Source: an uncultured Treponema sp. (lineage in GTDB: Bacteria; Spirochaetota; Spirochaetia; Treponematales; Treponemataceae). Taken from it: DNA of 52,645 nt. Below the pieces are notes generated by a model. It did not search any database, was not told the origin of the DNA, and worked only from the letters and a program-made list of their open reading frames with translations. The translations under genes were made by a program, and so were the position numbers. The DNA lies in NCBI GenBank assembly GCA_900316905.1, contig ONET01000007.1:1-52645 (forward strand), read 5' to 3'. Positions within the stretch are counted from its first letter, which is position 1, and each line of letters opens with the position of its first letter. Shown piece by piece: positions 36,285 through 44,625 of this stretch.

Positions 36285-37416
36285 TCAAATGCTTTCTGTA
36301 AGGAACAGAAAGAGGTCGGTCATTACGTAAACTTGGCGATTTTGGTTCATCAAGACGATAGCAGAAGCTTTCACCATCTTCTTTTTCAAAAAGATAAGTA
36401 CGATAACGACCAAGAATATCCATGATGTCTACGTTGTGAGTTGTAAAAAGGATCTGCGCGTGTTTTGGGTTGTTTTCCGCCTTAATAAACAAATCCAAAA
36501 GATGGGGGAGAATGTCCGGATGAAGATTAATGTCAAACTCATCAAGAATAAGAACACCGCCTATAGTCAAGACTTTATAATAGTTTTCCAATTTGCAGTA
36601 TAATGCTTGTGTGCCTTTTGATTCTTCAAGAAATGCTAGTTCATGAGTTTTTTTATTTGCCAAGGAGTGATAAAAAATAGGATAAGCGTAGGTTTGACCT
36701 TGTTCGCTTGTTCTTGTTTTTATTTCGATGTCTTTTATGCCGGTGTCAAAAAACTTAATTTTTTCAATTGTGAATTTCAATTCATCTGGGTGTGTGTAGT
36801 AATAATTTGTTAGGCCCTGAGGATCATTTTCACCACGGTCATTAAGCCCATAATAGCCTACATTTATAGATGTCTTAAAAAAGAAGTTGTAAATATCTTC
36901 TATTTCTGGAAGATTGTATTGTTTCAATGTGCTAATAAAAGAAGCGTTGTTTCGAAAAAGAATGTCTTTGTGGCCTTTGTATAGGCTATTCTTCGTTATC
37001 TCATTTCCTTCTCGAACAAAGACCTCTGTTTCGCTCGAGCCTTCTTCATTTTTTTTTCTGAACAGTCGTTCTATTATTACAGCTTTCTTTGAAGCGGTTA
37101 ATTCATAACGATAGTATATTGTATTAGCTAGGAATTCTGCATAAAATTCGGCAGGTTCTTCATTATGAAAGAATGAATTAAATAGAATAGGGGTGTCTGG
37201 ACTGTACAAAAAGCTGTGTGAAACAAAATCAAAAATAAAGGAATAGACTTTTAGAGCGTTTGTCTTGCCAGAAGCGTTCGCGCCTTTAAAGCACATTGCA
37301 GTGCAGGCAGGAAGTCCCATGGAAACATCTGCAGGAACACCCTCGCCAAGTGACAAGTCAATTTGCATCCAATCCTTAAAACACCAGCAGTTTTTACCGC
37401 CAAATCCTAAAAGCAT
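36247..37416 (-). CDS. AAA ATPase (AAA_15/AAA_21, OLD/SMC-like) nested in the type I RM operon
   Basis: 389 residues from the ATG at 37416 (AGAGG upstream). The frame extends to 37461, but the promoter lies in that extension. Walker A is FKGANASGKTNALK (G45-T52), a signature-like EESKGTQALY lies near 265, Walker B is VLILDEFDINLHP (288-) and the switch His is in LFTTHNVDIMD. The ATPase head is interrupted by a long insert (about 60-240), as in RloA/PARIS/OLD-type defence ATPases. Such proteins usually sense phage and release or activate a partner, here presumably the overlapping 167-residue protein. That function is inference. Confidence 0.85.
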   Translation of the reverse strand: MLLGFGGKNCWCFKDWMQIDLSLGEGVPADVSMGLPACTAMCFKGANASGKTNALKVYSFIFDFVSHSFLYSPDTPILFNSFFHNEEPAEFYAEFLANTIYYRYELTASKKAVIIERLFRKKNEEGSSETEVFVREGNEITKNSLYKGHKDILFRNNASFISTLKQYNLPEIEDIYNFFFKTSINVGYYGLNDRGENDPQGLTNYYYTHPDELKFTIEKIKFFDTGIKDIEIKTRTSEQGQTYAYPIFYHSLANKKTHELAFLEESKGTQALYCKLENYYKVLTIGGVLILDEFDINLHPDILPHLLDLFIKAENNPKHAQILFTTHNVDIMDILGRYRTYLFEKEDGESFCYRLDEPKSPSLRNDRPLSVPYRKHLIGGFPKIGDKKE

Positions 37417-37432
37417 AATTACCTCTAGTAAA

Positions 37433-37461
37433 ATACTAATGCAACTGTAAATTTTTGTCAA
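37433..37461 (-). promoter_or_regulatory. Internal promoter of the RM operon (AAA-partner-hsdM)
   Basis: Minus strand: -35 TTGACA (37461-37456), a 17-nt spacer and -10 TAGTAT (37438-37433), 16 nt before the ATG. It lies between hsdS and the ATPase gene and could express hsdM independently of hsdR. Confidence 0.65.
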
Positions 37462-37509
37462 TATTTGACAAAAAATATTAGTTAGAATTTTCTTTTTGCA
37501 AATTAAGAA

Positions 37510-38787
37510 TTACTTTACCTCAATTTGTCCATTCATTAAGAGTGGAAGAAGATAGTCACGAAGTTTTGTGAGTTCTCTATTTTGCTTATTATTATCATAG
37601 ATAGTTTTATATAATGGCTTTACAAGTTTCGAATACTGTTCCGAAATACTCGTAGGAACTAAAATACATGGAATTTCACAGAAACTATCCATAACCAAAC
37701 AACGTAAAGTACTACCCATTGCTATATGATCAGCTTGCTTTTGAAATTCTGGACTACGCAGAAGGCTATAAAAGAAATCTTGAGGAACGTTTTTCTTTGG
37801 ACGAATTGTGAATGAGGTTTCGCTTATGTTCCAATCACTTGGTTTTTCATAAATCATATAAGTTCTTCCAATGGTACCTATAGCACTAAAAATTACATCT
37901 CCAATTTGTAATTGAGAACGAGAATTGATTTTTGATAAAGCTACGTCATCACATTTATCACAATTATCCCAATCTATATCGTTATCTAATAAAGAACGAA
38001 TTGTAACATAGTAGTTTGAACCTGTACCTAAAACGAAGTTTTTTCTTGGATTCAGTCCATTTGTAATTCTTTCCACATAATCATTAAAAATACAATTCGT
38101 CCATCCAGCAGGAATTTCTCTTTTGAGGGTTTCGTTGTAGACCATCTGGCCGCCGGAGGTTTTGTAGGGGTGGCCGTTTTTGTCTGGGAAATCGAACTGG
38201 GAAAACCAATAGTCGTAGATGGTTTTTGCCATGTTTTCCAATTCGGTGTTTGTTTTATTGTTTATGGCGATTTTTTGATTGAGCGAATAAAGAAAATCGC
38301 CGATTTTCACCTGAGTTTGATAATCGGGAAGATACAATTTTAGATATGAAAAGATTTCATCATTTAAGCTTGCTCTCAATGTCATAAAAGCATTATTGGT
38401 CATAGTTTTTCTAAACATTTTTGTTCTTAGATAAAATCCAATATACTTTGAATAAACAACACCTTTTACTTTTGGACGCAATCTTTTTGTAAAGCCACTG
38501 TAAGTTGCATTTGGAACATCATTAAGAACAACACAACTCATTCCTAGTTCATCTATTGTTTCACTTGTTCGAGTTAATAAAATATCGTCTGCTTTTACAG
38601 AATAGATTTCTTGTTCTGAAAGGCTTGTGTCCATCTTATCTTCTAGCTCATTAGGAAGAAAATAATTATTGAATACTGTTCTGAATGAAACAAATGGAGA
38701 ACCGTGTCCTGCTTGTTCTTTCTTTGAAGAAAGTCCTGAAGACATTTCGTACAGATCGGAAAAATTATATTCTTTCAATTCAACCAT
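37510..38787 (-). CDS. hsdS: Type I restriction-modification specificity subunit
   Basis: 425 residues with two variable target-recognition domains (about 1-160 and 215-385), each followed by a conserved helical spacer. The central spacer reads NTELENMAKTIYDYWFSQFD and then FPDKNGHPY, a well-known HsdS signature. The two half-sites determine a bipartite DNA target. It starts 5 nt after the hsdR stop. The gene appears whole, with no inverted duplicate hsdS nearby that would allow phase-variable shuffling. Confidence 0.95.
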   Translation of the reverse strand: MVELKEYNFSDLYEMSSGLSSKKEQAGHGSPFVSFRTVFNNYFLPNELEDKMDTSLSEQEIYSVKADDILLTRTSETIDELGMSCVVLNDVPNATYSGFTKRLRPKVKGVVYSKYIGFYLRTKMFRKTMTNNAFMTLRASLNDEIFSYLKLYLPDYQTQVKIGDFLYSLNQKIAINNKTNTELENMAKTIYDYWFSQFDFPDKNGHPYKTSGGQMVYNETLKREIPAGWTNCIFNDYVERITNGLNPRKNFVLGTGSNYYVTIRSLLDNDIDWDNCDKCDDVALSKINSRSQLQIGDVIFSAIGTIGRTYMIYEKPSDWNISETSFTIRPKKNVPQDFFYSLLRSPEFQKQADHIAMGSTLRCLVMDSFCEIPCILVPTSISEQYSKLVKPLYKTIYDNNKQNRELTKLRDYLLPLLMNGQIEVK

Positions 38788-38792
38788 TTTTT

Positions 38793-41700
38793 TTACATTC
38801 CCACCAGTTCCCCAGTGTATTCCTTTTTAATTATGTTAATCATCATCTTGGCTTGTGGCAAGGTGAAGGTCACTTTTTGTTTTTGCAGTTCGGGAATTAC
38901 AAAGCTTCCTAACTGGCTGTCGAAATATGCTTCGTTTGAAATTACATTTGAATTGCTCAGAAGCAGATTATCTGTTTCGTACTTAATGTTCAGCAAGACC
39001 TGCTGCAGCAATGTGTCGCTTGGAATGATTGGCGGCGGATTTTCTTTGAGGCGTTTATGGATTCTCATAAACTTTGGGTCGCCGTTGTATTTGTTGCAGA
39101 GTGTCTGGTCTTTCTGATTCTTCTGGTCCATCTTCTTTTTGAGGTCTTCAAGTTCTTTGATAGACTTTTGCATATCATCTGCGGTAAGTTCTTCGATATT
39201 CTTTTTTGACATTACACGCTTAAGCTCTTCGTAAAGAGAAATGTATTCAGGGTCTTTCGGATCCAGATTTCGCAGAAACGCTTTTCTTGTTTTCTCAGCA
39301 GTTTCCTGCCACTTGTCTGCAATGGTTAATTCTTCTTCGCCAATCTTTAAGAAGGTAAAGTTTATCTGGTCCAGAGCTGTGTTTAAGAGTGCCTGTGTAT
39401 CTGTTGAATCTTTTATGGAGTCGCTGAAATTTTTATTAAAGATTGTGCGTTCAACTTCGCTGGCAAGTGCCTTTACACAATTGATATCTATCTTCTGGAG
39501 AATCTGATCAAAGCCTTGTAAGCGTGCTACGTTGTAGAGAACTTTATAATCTTCCAAGGCTTTTCTGATTTTATTTAATTCATCTTTTTCCAGAATGTTT
39601 ATGCTCTGTGAAAAAGCTTCGATATCACTTGTGTCGTATGCAAAAAGAATGTCCTGAATCTCTGTAAGTCGTTTATCAATTTCTTCTGCGTCTAAGAAGA
39701 GCTGGCTGTAATTTTCAAATTCATCACCAAGTTCTTCTTTGAGTTCGTTGTAGTATTCCTGATTTGCTTTATCAAACTCTTTACGGATATCTGCAAAATC
39801 TACAATGTAGCCGTAATGGAATTTTTTGTAAGGACGGTTTACGCGAGTGAGTGTCTGCAAAAGGCTGTGGTCTTTTACTACACGGCCCAGATACATCTTT
39901 TTAAGACGTGGTGCATCAAAGCCTGTAAGAAGCATGTTGTAAACTACGAGAAAATCTATTTTGCCGGCTTTAAAGTCGTCCCTTTCTTTTTCGCGTGTGT
40001 CCTTATCATCAACATCATGAAGAATAAGAACCTTTGTAATGGATTCATATTTCTGTAATTCTTCAAAGATGGCTTTTGCCTGGTTGCTTGAATCTGCAAC
40101 AATCATTGCTCCGATTGTATCATCACCAAGAGTTACTTTTGATTTTAAGAAATCACCTACGATATATTCGGTAAGTGGGACAACATATTTTGGATGGGCA
40201 AAGAGATCCTTTTTCTGAAGGCTGCCTTTTATTGTTTCTAGTTCATCGAGTACAGAACGGAGTTTTGCTTTGTATGAAGTTTCAATTGCTTCGCGAATAA
40301 GGCGAACTGTATATCCATCTTTAATGGAATTGTTGTACCAGTATTTGTGGATGTATGTTCCAAAGATATCTTTTGAATTGAAATGAATTGTTTTATTCTT
40401 ACCGGTTGCGTCTACAACTTTTGCATTAAGAAGTGGTGTTCCTGTAAGGGCAATTAAAACTGCATTTTTATCTGAATTAAAAAGATTTGCAAGAAATGAA
40501 CCTGCCGGATTGTAACTGCGGTGAGCTTCATCCATGAAATATACACGCTGAACATCTATATCATAATCGTTTGGAGTTGCTACAGATTCTTCACTGAACT
40601 TCTGTATATTTACTACTGTAATTGTTGCTTCTCCATTTTTTGAAGTAGATACTTTTGAAATATTGTTCTTGAAATCTTCTTTTGAGTTTACGATATCAAC
40701 TTTAAGGCCGCGTGCAATAAACTCATTTTTTGCCTGTGTCATAAGGTCCAGTCGGTCTACTATAAAGAAGAATCGAACTGGTTTTGCAAGGCCTGCGTAA
40801 TAGTCTCTCAAGAACTGTGATACAAAATAAGCAAGGGCTGTTTTACCGGAGCCTTGTGTATGCCAGATAATTCCTTTTGTCTGTAGAACATTGTTCTGAC
40901 GGTCGGCTACAATTCTGTTGTGAATAGCCTTTGTTGCAAACATTTGCGTATAACGCATAATGTGTTTTTCAAGATGTGTAATTCCGTTTTTATCAGTTCG
41001 TTCTACATAGGCTATACCGTACTGCAATAAAAAGAGAAGTCTTTCTGGATTACAGAGTGATGTAATGATTCTGTTTGTCGGTGTAAATGGTGACTTGTCT
41101 TTTTCATAAAAAGTCTGATTTTTTATTTCAGCATGATTATTATCTTTTAGAATCAGATTTTCATTTTCTTCTGATTGAGCATCTATCGGTTTTAAGAAAG
41201 AAGCTTTTTGATATTCTTCATCTTCTTCACGGAAATGATTGAAGAAAGGCTTTTCATAACTTGCAGTTGCATAGAAGGCACCAAAGAGATTATCAAGATC
41301 ATCATCGTCATACTCCATGTTGTTTGAGAAAATCATCAGCTGAGTAATATTGATGAACTTGCGGAAGGTCTTATTATGCTGGCGTTTAATCATTCTATCG
41401 TATTCAGCTTTAATGCCTTCCTTATTGTTTGGCTTTTTAACTTCTATAAATGCAAGAGGGATTCCGTTTATTAAGAGAGTTATGTCTGGGCGGAAGTTGT
41501 CTTCGCATTCAGGCTTTTGATATGTGAGTTCTGTTACTACATTGTAAGTGTTATTTTCAGGATGCTCGAAGTCTATAAGTTTGATTTTTTCAGGACAACC
41601 TTCAACATCAATTCCATTTACTAGGTAATTATAAAACTTGCGACCAAGATCCTCATTGCTAAGGGAATCCGAAAGCTTGTGGACTGTTTTTTCTGTTCCT

Positions 41701-41936
41701 AAAGACTGAGAAAGAAATTGTAGGATAAGAACCGCAGAGTCCTTGTCATAATGCGTGTCATTAATTTTTGAGATTGAATCTTGGAAAATATTTAAAAATA
41801 TGTTTGTCTCGGCGTCAATTTTTCCACCGTTATTTATGTAATTTTTAAGAGAAAGGTATGTGTAGCCTAAGCGCGTGGCATGAAACAGCGCGGGCAGTTT
41901 TACGCGGGTGTCTTCGTTCGCTTTGCTTTCTTTCAT
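38793..41936 (-). CDS. hsdR: Type I restriction endonuclease subunit
   Basis: 1047 residues, a normal HsdR. The N-terminal PD-(D/E)xK nuclease shows RPDITLLINGIPLAFIEVKK (D151, E165, K167). Walker A is TQGSGKTALA (361-366) and the DEAD-box motor motif is MDEAHRSY (469-472), followed by LTGTP and helicase motif VI-like QTLTRVNRPY. The C-terminus ends KKEYTGELVGM. It cleaves unmodified DNA far from the recognition site. It is the first gene of the operon. A TATAAT at 41949-41944 lies 7 nt before the ATG, without a Shine-Dalgarno sequence. Confidence 0.97.
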   Translation of the reverse strand: MKESKANEDTRVKLPALFHATRLGYTYLSLKNYINNGGKIDAETNIFLNIFQDSISKINDTHYDKDSAVLILQFLSQSLGTEKTVHKLSDSLSNEDLGRKFYNYLVNGIDVEGCPEKIKLIDFEHPENNTYNVVTELTYQKPECEDNFRPDITLLINGIPLAFIEVKKPNNKEGIKAEYDRMIKRQHNKTFRKFINITQLMIFSNNMEYDDDDLDNLFGAFYATASYEKPFFNHFREEDEEYQKASFLKPIDAQSEENENLILKDNNHAEIKNQTFYEKDKSPFTPTNRIITSLCNPERLLFLLQYGIAYVERTDKNGITHLEKHIMRYTQMFATKAIHNRIVADRQNNVLQTKGIIWHTQGSGKTALAYFVSQFLRDYYAGLAKPVRFFFIVDRLDLMTQAKNEFIARGLKVDIVNSKEDFKNNISKVSTSKNGEATITVVNIQKFSEESVATPNDYDIDVQRVYFMDEAHRSYNPAGSFLANLFNSDKNAVLIALTGTPLLNAKVVDATGKNKTIHFNSKDIFGTYIHKYWYNNSIKDGYTVRLIREAIETSYKAKLRSVLDELETIKGSLQKKDLFAHPKYVVPLTEYIVGDFLKSKVTLGDDTIGAMIVADSSNQAKAIFEELQKYESITKVLILHDVDDKDTREKERDDFKAGKIDFLVVYNMLLTGFDAPRLKKMYLGRVVKDHSLLQTLTRVNRPYKKFHYGYIVDFADIRKEFDKANQEYYNELKEELGDEFENYSQLFLDAEEIDKRLTEIQDILFAYDTSDIEAFSQSINILEKDELNKIRKALEDYKVLYNVARLQGFDQILQKIDINCVKALASEVERTIFNKNFSDSIKDSTDTQALLNTALDQINFTFLKIGEEELTIADKWQETAEKTRKAFLRNLDPKDPEYISLYEELKRVMSKKNIEELTADDMQKSIKELEDLKKKMDQKNQKDQTLCNKYNGDPKFMRIHKRLKENPPPIIPSDTLLQQVLLNIKYETDNLLLSNSNVISNEAYFDSQLGSFVIPELQKQKVTFTLPQAKMMINIIKKEYTGELVGM

Positions 41937-41943
41937 GAATTTT

Positions 41944-41949
41944 ATTATA
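41944..41949 (-). promoter_or_regulatory. -10 element of hsdR
   Basis: Minus-strand TATAAT 7 nt before the hsdR ATG. The -35 is poorly defined in an AT-rich stretch. The spacing suggests a leaderless mRNA. Confidence 0.4.
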
Positions 41950-42019
41950 ACGAAAAATAATATAAAAATCTACAAAAAGCCGCCCCTGTCGTCCGTTCAA
42001 AAAAAATTGCCGCCACCAC

Positions 42020-42048
42020 TTGACGCTTCCGCCGATTTTTGCTAATAT
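42020..42048 (+). promoter_or_regulatory. tRNA-Leu promoter
   Basis: -35 TTGACG (42020-42025), a 17-nt spacer and -10 TAATAT (42043-42048), 11 nt before the tRNA. Confidence 0.75.
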
Positions 42049-42059
42049 AGTCAAACCAT

Positions 42060-42142
42060 GCCGGAGTGATGGAATGGTAGACATGACAGACTCAAAATCT
42101 GTTGCGGGCGACTGCGTAAGAGTTCAAGTCTCTTCTCCGGTA
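42060..42142 (+). tRNA. tRNA-Leu (anticodon CAA)
   Basis: An 83-nt type II tRNA. The acceptor stem GCCGGAG pairs with CTCCGGT, with a terminal G-U. The anticodon stem-loop is CAGA-CTCAAAA-TCTG, which places CAA at positions 34-36. A long variable arm is followed by the T arm AAGAG-TTCAAGT-CTCTT. The discriminator is A, and CCA is not encoded. It reads UUG codons. Confidence 0.93.
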
Positions 42143-42148
42143 TCACAT

Positions 42149-42181
42149 AAATCCCTTGCCAAAACGGCGAGGGATTTTTTT
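42149..42181 (+). terminator. tRNA-Leu terminator
   Basis: AAATCCCTTGCC, the loop AAAAC, then GGCGAGGGATTTTTTT: a perfect stem followed by a T-run. Confidence 0.85.
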
Positions 42182-42212
42182 ATGCCCCCACCCGTTACGG
42201 TTTTGCCAGTAA

Positions 42213-42422
42213 AGCCGCAAGGGTATTGAAAACAGTCAAAAAACGCGCGCGAAGGCGCGGGGCGGCCGGCGGCGGCACTCGCATTGCGGCTGACGCGATA
42301 GCGGCAGCGTAAAATAGTTTCAAACGCAATGCGTGTGAAGCGACGATATCTAGCGGCGCCGACCGGACGCATCCGCAACTGGGAGCGCGTTTTTGGTATT
42401 GAATTTTATTTCTCTTGCGGCT
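42213..42422 (+). ncRNA. Intergenic structured element B (full copy)
   Basis: 210 bp bounded by a perfect 9-bp inverted repeat (AGCCGCAAG / CTTGCGGCT). Closing stem ACGCGC/GCGCGT with an A-run and a T-run; 5' hairpin GCGC-GAAG-GCGC; P2 CCGGCGGCG with CGCCGACCGG; P3 CACTCGCATTGCG with CGCAATGCGTGTG; a central hairpin with a GATA loop; then TAAAATAGTTTCAAA; 3' motif CCGCAACTGGGAGC. The right flank supplies the pyrG promoter, so insertion or expansion of this element could affect pyrG expression. Confidence 0.7.
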
Positions 42423-42427
42423 ATACT
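42399..42427 (+). promoter_or_regulatory. pyrG promoter, near-leaderless, built from the edge of element B
   Basis: -35 TTGAAT (42399-42404), a 17-nt spacer and -10 TATACT (42422-42427), 8 nt before the ATG at 42436. The TTGAATT sequence recurs at the same place beside elements A and A'. Confidence 0.6.
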
Positions 42428-42435
42428 TGCAAGTT

Positions 42436-44034
42436 ATGAGTAAATACATTCTGGTAACTAGCGGAGTTTGTTCAAGCCTTGGAAAGGGAGTCGCGTCTTC
42501 CACAATCGGAAGCCTTTTGGAGTGTCACGGCCTAAAAGTGGCGATGATAAAATGCGACCCTTACGTAAACGTTGACGCGGGCAACATCAGCCCCTACCAG
42601 CACGGCGAAGTTTACGTGACCGAGGACGGAGCCGAAACCGACTTGGACCTTGGAAATTTTTCCCGCTTTACCAGCGTGAACCTTACCAGCGACAACTGCA
42701 TAACGATGGGAAAGGTTTACGACCAAGTCATAAAGAACGAACGCGCGGGCCGTTACAACGGACGCACCGTGCAAGTTGTTCCCCACATAACGGACGAAAT
42801 CAAGCGCCGCATTTTAAATGTCGGAGCGCAAAGCGGAGCCGACGTTGTCATAGTTGAGATCGGCGGAACTGTAGGCGACATCGAATCAATTCCTTACCTG
42901 GAAACCGCCCGCCAGCTTGTCCACGAGCTTGGAAAGGGAAACTCAATCGCGATTCACTTGGCGCTTGTTCCGGTAATCACAGGCGGCGAGCTTAAGTCAA
43001 AGCCCGTGCAACATTCGGTAAAGCAATTGCAGGAAGTTGGAATCCAGCCCGACGTTCTTTTGTGCCGCTGCGAAGTTCCGATTGACAAGTCGCTAAAGAA
43101 AAAGCTCGCCTTGTTCTGCAACGTATCCGAAAGCGCGGTCTTCACAAGCGCCGACGTTGAAAAATCAATTTACGAGCTGCCGGTCCTCTTCCACAAGCAG
43201 GGCTTGGACGCGGAAATTCTAAAAAAGCTAAAGCTCACGGACTTAAAGTGCAACATAAAGCCCTGGACCCAGTTCCTTGCAAAGCTCAATTCCCCGGAAA
43301 AGAAAGTCACGATAGGCCTAATCGGAAAGCGCGACTACCTTGACGACTGCATCAAGAGCGTAAAGGAGTCCCTTTTCCACGCCGCGGTAACTTCTTGCAA
43401 CGCCGAGCTTGAAATAAAGAAAATCGACGCGGAAGGCCTTGAGCGAAGCCGCGACGCAAAGACCGCCCTTAGCGGAGTTGACGGAATCGTGATTCCCGGC
43501 AACATGGGAAACCGAGGCTTTTTGGGCTTGCTCTACGCCGTAAAGTACGCGCGCGAAAACAAGCTTCCTTATCTTGGAATCGACTTGGGAATGCAGCTTA
43601 TGGCCATAGAGGCGGGCAGGAACCTAGCCAAGTGGGAGGACGCGGATTCCACCGAGTTCATCCAAAACACGACCCACCCAATCGTAAGCCTTCCCGAAGA
43701 GCAGGCCGGCCTTAGCGCGTCGGGCCTCATGAAGCTTGGCGCCAGCGAAGTGAAAATCGTGAAGGGCTCAAAGCTAAATTCCATCTATAAAAAAACGGCC
43801 GTCCTTGAGCGCCACCGCAGCAAGTATTCGGTTGACCGCCGCTACATGGAAACCCTGCAAGGCTTGGGCTTGACCGCCACGGCCTCTTCCGCCGCCGACG
43901 GACAAATCGAAGCCTTTGAGTGGGCCGACCATCCTTGGGGCATCGGCGTTCAGTTCCACCCGGAATTTGTGTCGCGCCCTGTAAAGCCGCATCCGCTTTT
44001 CACCGCTTTTATCCAGGCGGCGCTAGAGAAATAG
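42436..44034 (+). CDS. pyrG: CTP synthase
   Basis: 532 residues. It aminates UTP to CTP using glutamine. The N-terminal synthetase domain opens KYILVTSGVCSSLGKGVASS and holds KCDPYVNVDAGNISPYQHGE. The C-terminal class I glutamine amidotransferase domain includes GLIGKRDYLDD. The segment GIDLGMQLMAIEAGRN occupies the nucleophile-elbow region, where most CTP synthases have G-I-C-L-G-M-Q. Here the residue before L-G-M is Asp, not Cys. The remaining HPEF/Glu sites are present. The start is the ATG at 42436; the frame can be read from 42415, but the -10 lies there. Confidence 0.95.
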   Translation: MSKYILVTSGVCSSLGKGVASSTIGSLLECHGLKVAMIKCDPYVNVDAGNISPYQHGEVYVTEDGAETDLDLGNFSRFTSVNLTSDNCITMGKVYDQVIKNERAGRYNGRTVQVVPHITDEIKRRILNVGAQSGADVVIVEIGGTVGDIESIPYLETARQLVHELGKGNSIAIHLALVPVITGGELKSKPVQHSVKQLQEVGIQPDVLLCRCEVPIDKSLKKKLALFCNVSESAVFTSADVEKSIYELPVLFHKQGLDAEILKKLKLTDLKCNIKPWTQFLAKLNSPEKKVTIGLIGKRDYLDDCIKSVKESLFHAAVTSCNAELEIKKIDAEGLERSRDAKTALSGVDGIVIPGNMGNRGFLGLLYAVKYARENKLPYLGIDLGMQLMAIEAGRNLAKWEDADSTEFIQNTTHPIVSLPEEQAGLSASGLMKLGASEVKIVKGSKLNSIYKKTAVLERHRSKYSVDRRYMETLQGLGLTATASSAADGQIEAFEWADHPWGIGVQFHPEFVSRPVKPHPLFTAFIQAALEK

Positions 44035-44058
44035 CGGAAGCGCGCCGATAATTTAAAG

Positions 44059-44625
44059 ATGAAACCCTTTCGGCTTTTTATAGGAATTTTTCTCGCCGTC
44101 GCCGCCGCCTCTTGCAGCGTCAATTACGACAACATTTATGAAACAGAAGGAACAATTCCCGAGCTGATGCTTGACGACGCGGTTTTCAAGCGGGTCAAGG
44201 ACGGAAAGGCCACGTCGCAAATTCAAAGCGAGCGCCTGGAAGAATTCAAGGAAAGCGGCAGGGTTCTTGCCCAAAACATTCAGTTTGAGACAAAAAACGG
44301 CGACGGAAAGGTCAACTCTTTTGGAAGCGCCGGCATTATGAACGCCGACACAAAAAGCGAAGTCTACGAATTTTACAATGGAATCCACATAGAGGCGCCC
44401 GAGCGCGGCGTGACGATTGACGGCGAAAGCCTCCGCTGGAACGGCAAGACCGAGCAGCTGGTCGGCCAAAAAAACAGCCCGCTGACAATAAAAAAAGACG
44501 GCGTCACCTTGACCGGCCACGGCTTTTCGGCCAGCGCCATAAGCGAGTCCTTTAACTTTGCCTCAAATGTCAGCGGCTTGTACGTTGACAAAAAAGAAGA
44601 GGAAGGCGAGGCGGCCCAAGAATGA
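44059..44625 (+). CDS. lptC: LptC-like LPS transport lipoprotein
   Basis: 188 residues with a lipobox (LAVAAASC). The rest is a beta-jellyroll-like segment, VFKRVKDGKATSQIQSERLE ... NIQFETKNGDGK ... GITIDGESLRWN-type strands, with an acidic tail. This fits LptC, the bridge between the inner-membrane LptBFG exporter and LptA. The identification leans on the order lptC-lptA-lptB, with a 4-nt overlap to the next gene. A plain lipoprotein of the OstA superfamily is the alternative. Confidence 0.72.
   Translation: MKPFRLFIGIFLAVAAASCSVNYDNIYETEGTIPELMLDDAVFKRVKDGKATSQIQSERLEEFKESGRVLAQNIQFETKNGDGKVNSFGSAGIMNADTKSEVYEFYNGIHIEAPERGVTIDGESLRWNGKTEQLVGQKNSPLTIKKDGVTLTGHGFSASAISESFNFASNVSGLYVDKKEEEGEAAQE

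Noticed and set aside
42060..42142. tRNA-Leu as the attachment site of the restriction island
   Set aside because: The island lies on the 5' side of the tRNA, no copy of the tRNA 3' end is seen near 34.1 kb, and no integrase gene is present.
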